Positions 63,201 through 64,000 of a DNA stretch of 64,000 bases are shown in pieces. The stretch is from Diprion similis (taxonomy: Eukaryota; Arthropoda; Insecta; Hymenoptera; Diprionidae). Position numbers and translations under genes: made by a program. The DNA lies in assembly GCF_021155765.1 (NCBI RefSeq), contig NC_060108.1, forward strand, positions 17,695,025-17,759,024, given 5' to 3'. Under the pieces are notes generated by a model. The model was not told the origin of the DNA. It saw only the letters and a list, made by a program, of their open reading frames with translations, and searched no databases. Within the stretch, counting starts at the first letter, position 1; every line of letters begins with the position of its first letter.

Positions 63201-63512
63201 TCCTGCGATCTTAACAGGATCGTGATAATTTGTTGACCAAACAAGAACGTGACTCTGTTACTTGGCGCAGTTAGCGACGCGGCTGCGATGCAGTTTAAAG
63301 CCAGCTTCCTCCGCTCCTCTCTCCAGCCTCTCTTCTTCGCTAGTCCGAACGATACTCAAGACTGTCGTCGATATTATGTAGACCAGTTTAGCGGTTCGTT
63401 CTGCCGGCCAGATCCAATTAGTTCTAATTAGCACTGCCGAGGCGTCGGACGCGTGTATAATACCTACCAATCGCGGGGGCATCGTGTGTGCTTGTACAGC
63501 ACGGCTCGCTCT

Positions 63513-63515
63513 CAC

Positions 63516-63551
<36 letters not shown>
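63513..63551. repeat. (CT)n microsatellite
   Basis: About 19 CT units, preceded by CACT repeats. Confidence 0.95.
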
Positions 63552-63556
<5 letters not shown>

Positions 63557-63878
63557 TATATACTTATCTCCACAATCTCTCAGACGTGATCTATATCTCT
63601 GCACTACGCCGCGTGCTTCTCTATGCATGACGCGTAATGCCTTATATACCGATGCGACGATTAACCAAGATTATCAATAGAGAGCTACGCTGGATTCAGC
63701 GTAAGAAAATTGCACTTCGTTAGCACGCGTTGAAGGTTGAAATTTGAGAAATTTGCATATTTTTTAATTCTCTTTTTCCTCCCTTAAAATAATATTAGCA
63801 ATGTGATACTCGTAGGAAATCTTCTCTTTTAAAATCTGTAAATTTTAATTACATTTTCAAACCTTGGTTCATGTTTAG

Positions 63879-63988
63879 GTGATACTTGAGTCCTGGAAAA
63901 CTTTTCTTGTGGCGAACGAGCATCATCTGGGTTAAACAACATGTACAGACTCGACACGTACGCGAGGGTCGTTCATCCTCACATGAAT
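63879..63988 (+). CDS. Possible first coding exon of a gene continuing past the right edge
   Basis: A T-rich stretch ending TTTAG at 63878 could be an acceptor, and a strong donor GTAAGT begins at 63989. Between them an ATG at 63941 opens a 16-codon frame (MYRLDTYARVVHPHMN), with an in-frame TGA upstream at 63887, so it would be the start of translation. I do not recognise the peptide. With so little sequence it may equally be chance. Confidence 0.3.
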
Positions 63989-64000
63989 GTAAGTGTAAAA

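Larger units (their letters stand above)
59259..63878. other. Upstream region of SLC9B; promoter and 5' UTR expected, no gene recognised
   Basis: The first kilobase (59259-60300) is CpG-rich for this window and probably contains the SLC9B 5' UTR and promoter. Farther right are a heptamer repeat (60206-60247), a G-rich run near 62640-62658 and a CT microsatellite (63513-63551). Open frames here show no family resemblance or splice support. Confidence 0.5.

Overview
The window is animal nuclear DNA, almost certainly from an insect. It is AT-rich, every gene is split by spliceosomal introns, and the receptor gene belongs to the arthropod Methuselah family. A holometabolous insect, perhaps a hymenopteran, is my best guess from the character of the proteins, but nothing in the window proves the order. 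No bacterial, viral or organellar genes, tRNA, rRNA or CRISPR array were recognised.

Six protein-coding genes could be rebuilt exon by exon with consistent reading phase. Left to right they are: Cdc6 (+, 133-2452), a replication-licensing AAA+ ATPase; Fis1 (+, 3203-4916), a mitochondrial tail-anchored fission adaptor; GHITM/TMBIM5 (+, 7924-9758), an inner-membrane BAX-inhibitor-1-family protein; TBC1D25 (-, 10592-14395), a Rab GTPase-activating protein; a Methuselah-like class B GPCR (+, 25025-35990); and an SLC9B/NHA-type Na+/H+ antiporter (-, 38741-59258). All six appear complete from ATG to stop. The first 14.4 kb is compact and housekeeping-like. GHITM and TBC1D25 converge tail to tail, as do the GPCR and SLC9B. 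TBC1D25 and the GPCR diverge across a 10.6 kb stretch with no recognisable gene. A possible first coding exon of a further gene lies at the right edge (63879-63988). The neighbours do not form one pathway. Fis1 and GHITM are both mitochondrial, but they are ordinary separate eukaryotic transcription units.

The most distinctive structure outside the genes is a set of long, nearly palindromic MITE-like elements. They lie at 466-837 (Cdc6 intron 1), about 19229-19782 (intergenic), 26630-27251 and 32812-33423 (two copies of one family, in opposite orientation, inside the GPCR gene), about 39404-40008 and 53852-54472 (SLC9B introns), plus a short one at 43178-43309. The oppositely oriented pair flanks GPCR exons 2-5, which is the arrangement that favours exon circularisation or double-stranded pre-mRNA. 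The GPCR also has three Cys-Cys modules spaced at about 119 residues in its ectodomain. Two of the 28 coding introns (one in TBC1D25, one in SLC9B) require GC-AG rather than GT-AG splicing to keep the family sequence intact.

I found no clearly new enzymatic or defence system. The findings are structural: foldback elements, a repeated receptor ectodomain and non-canonical introns.
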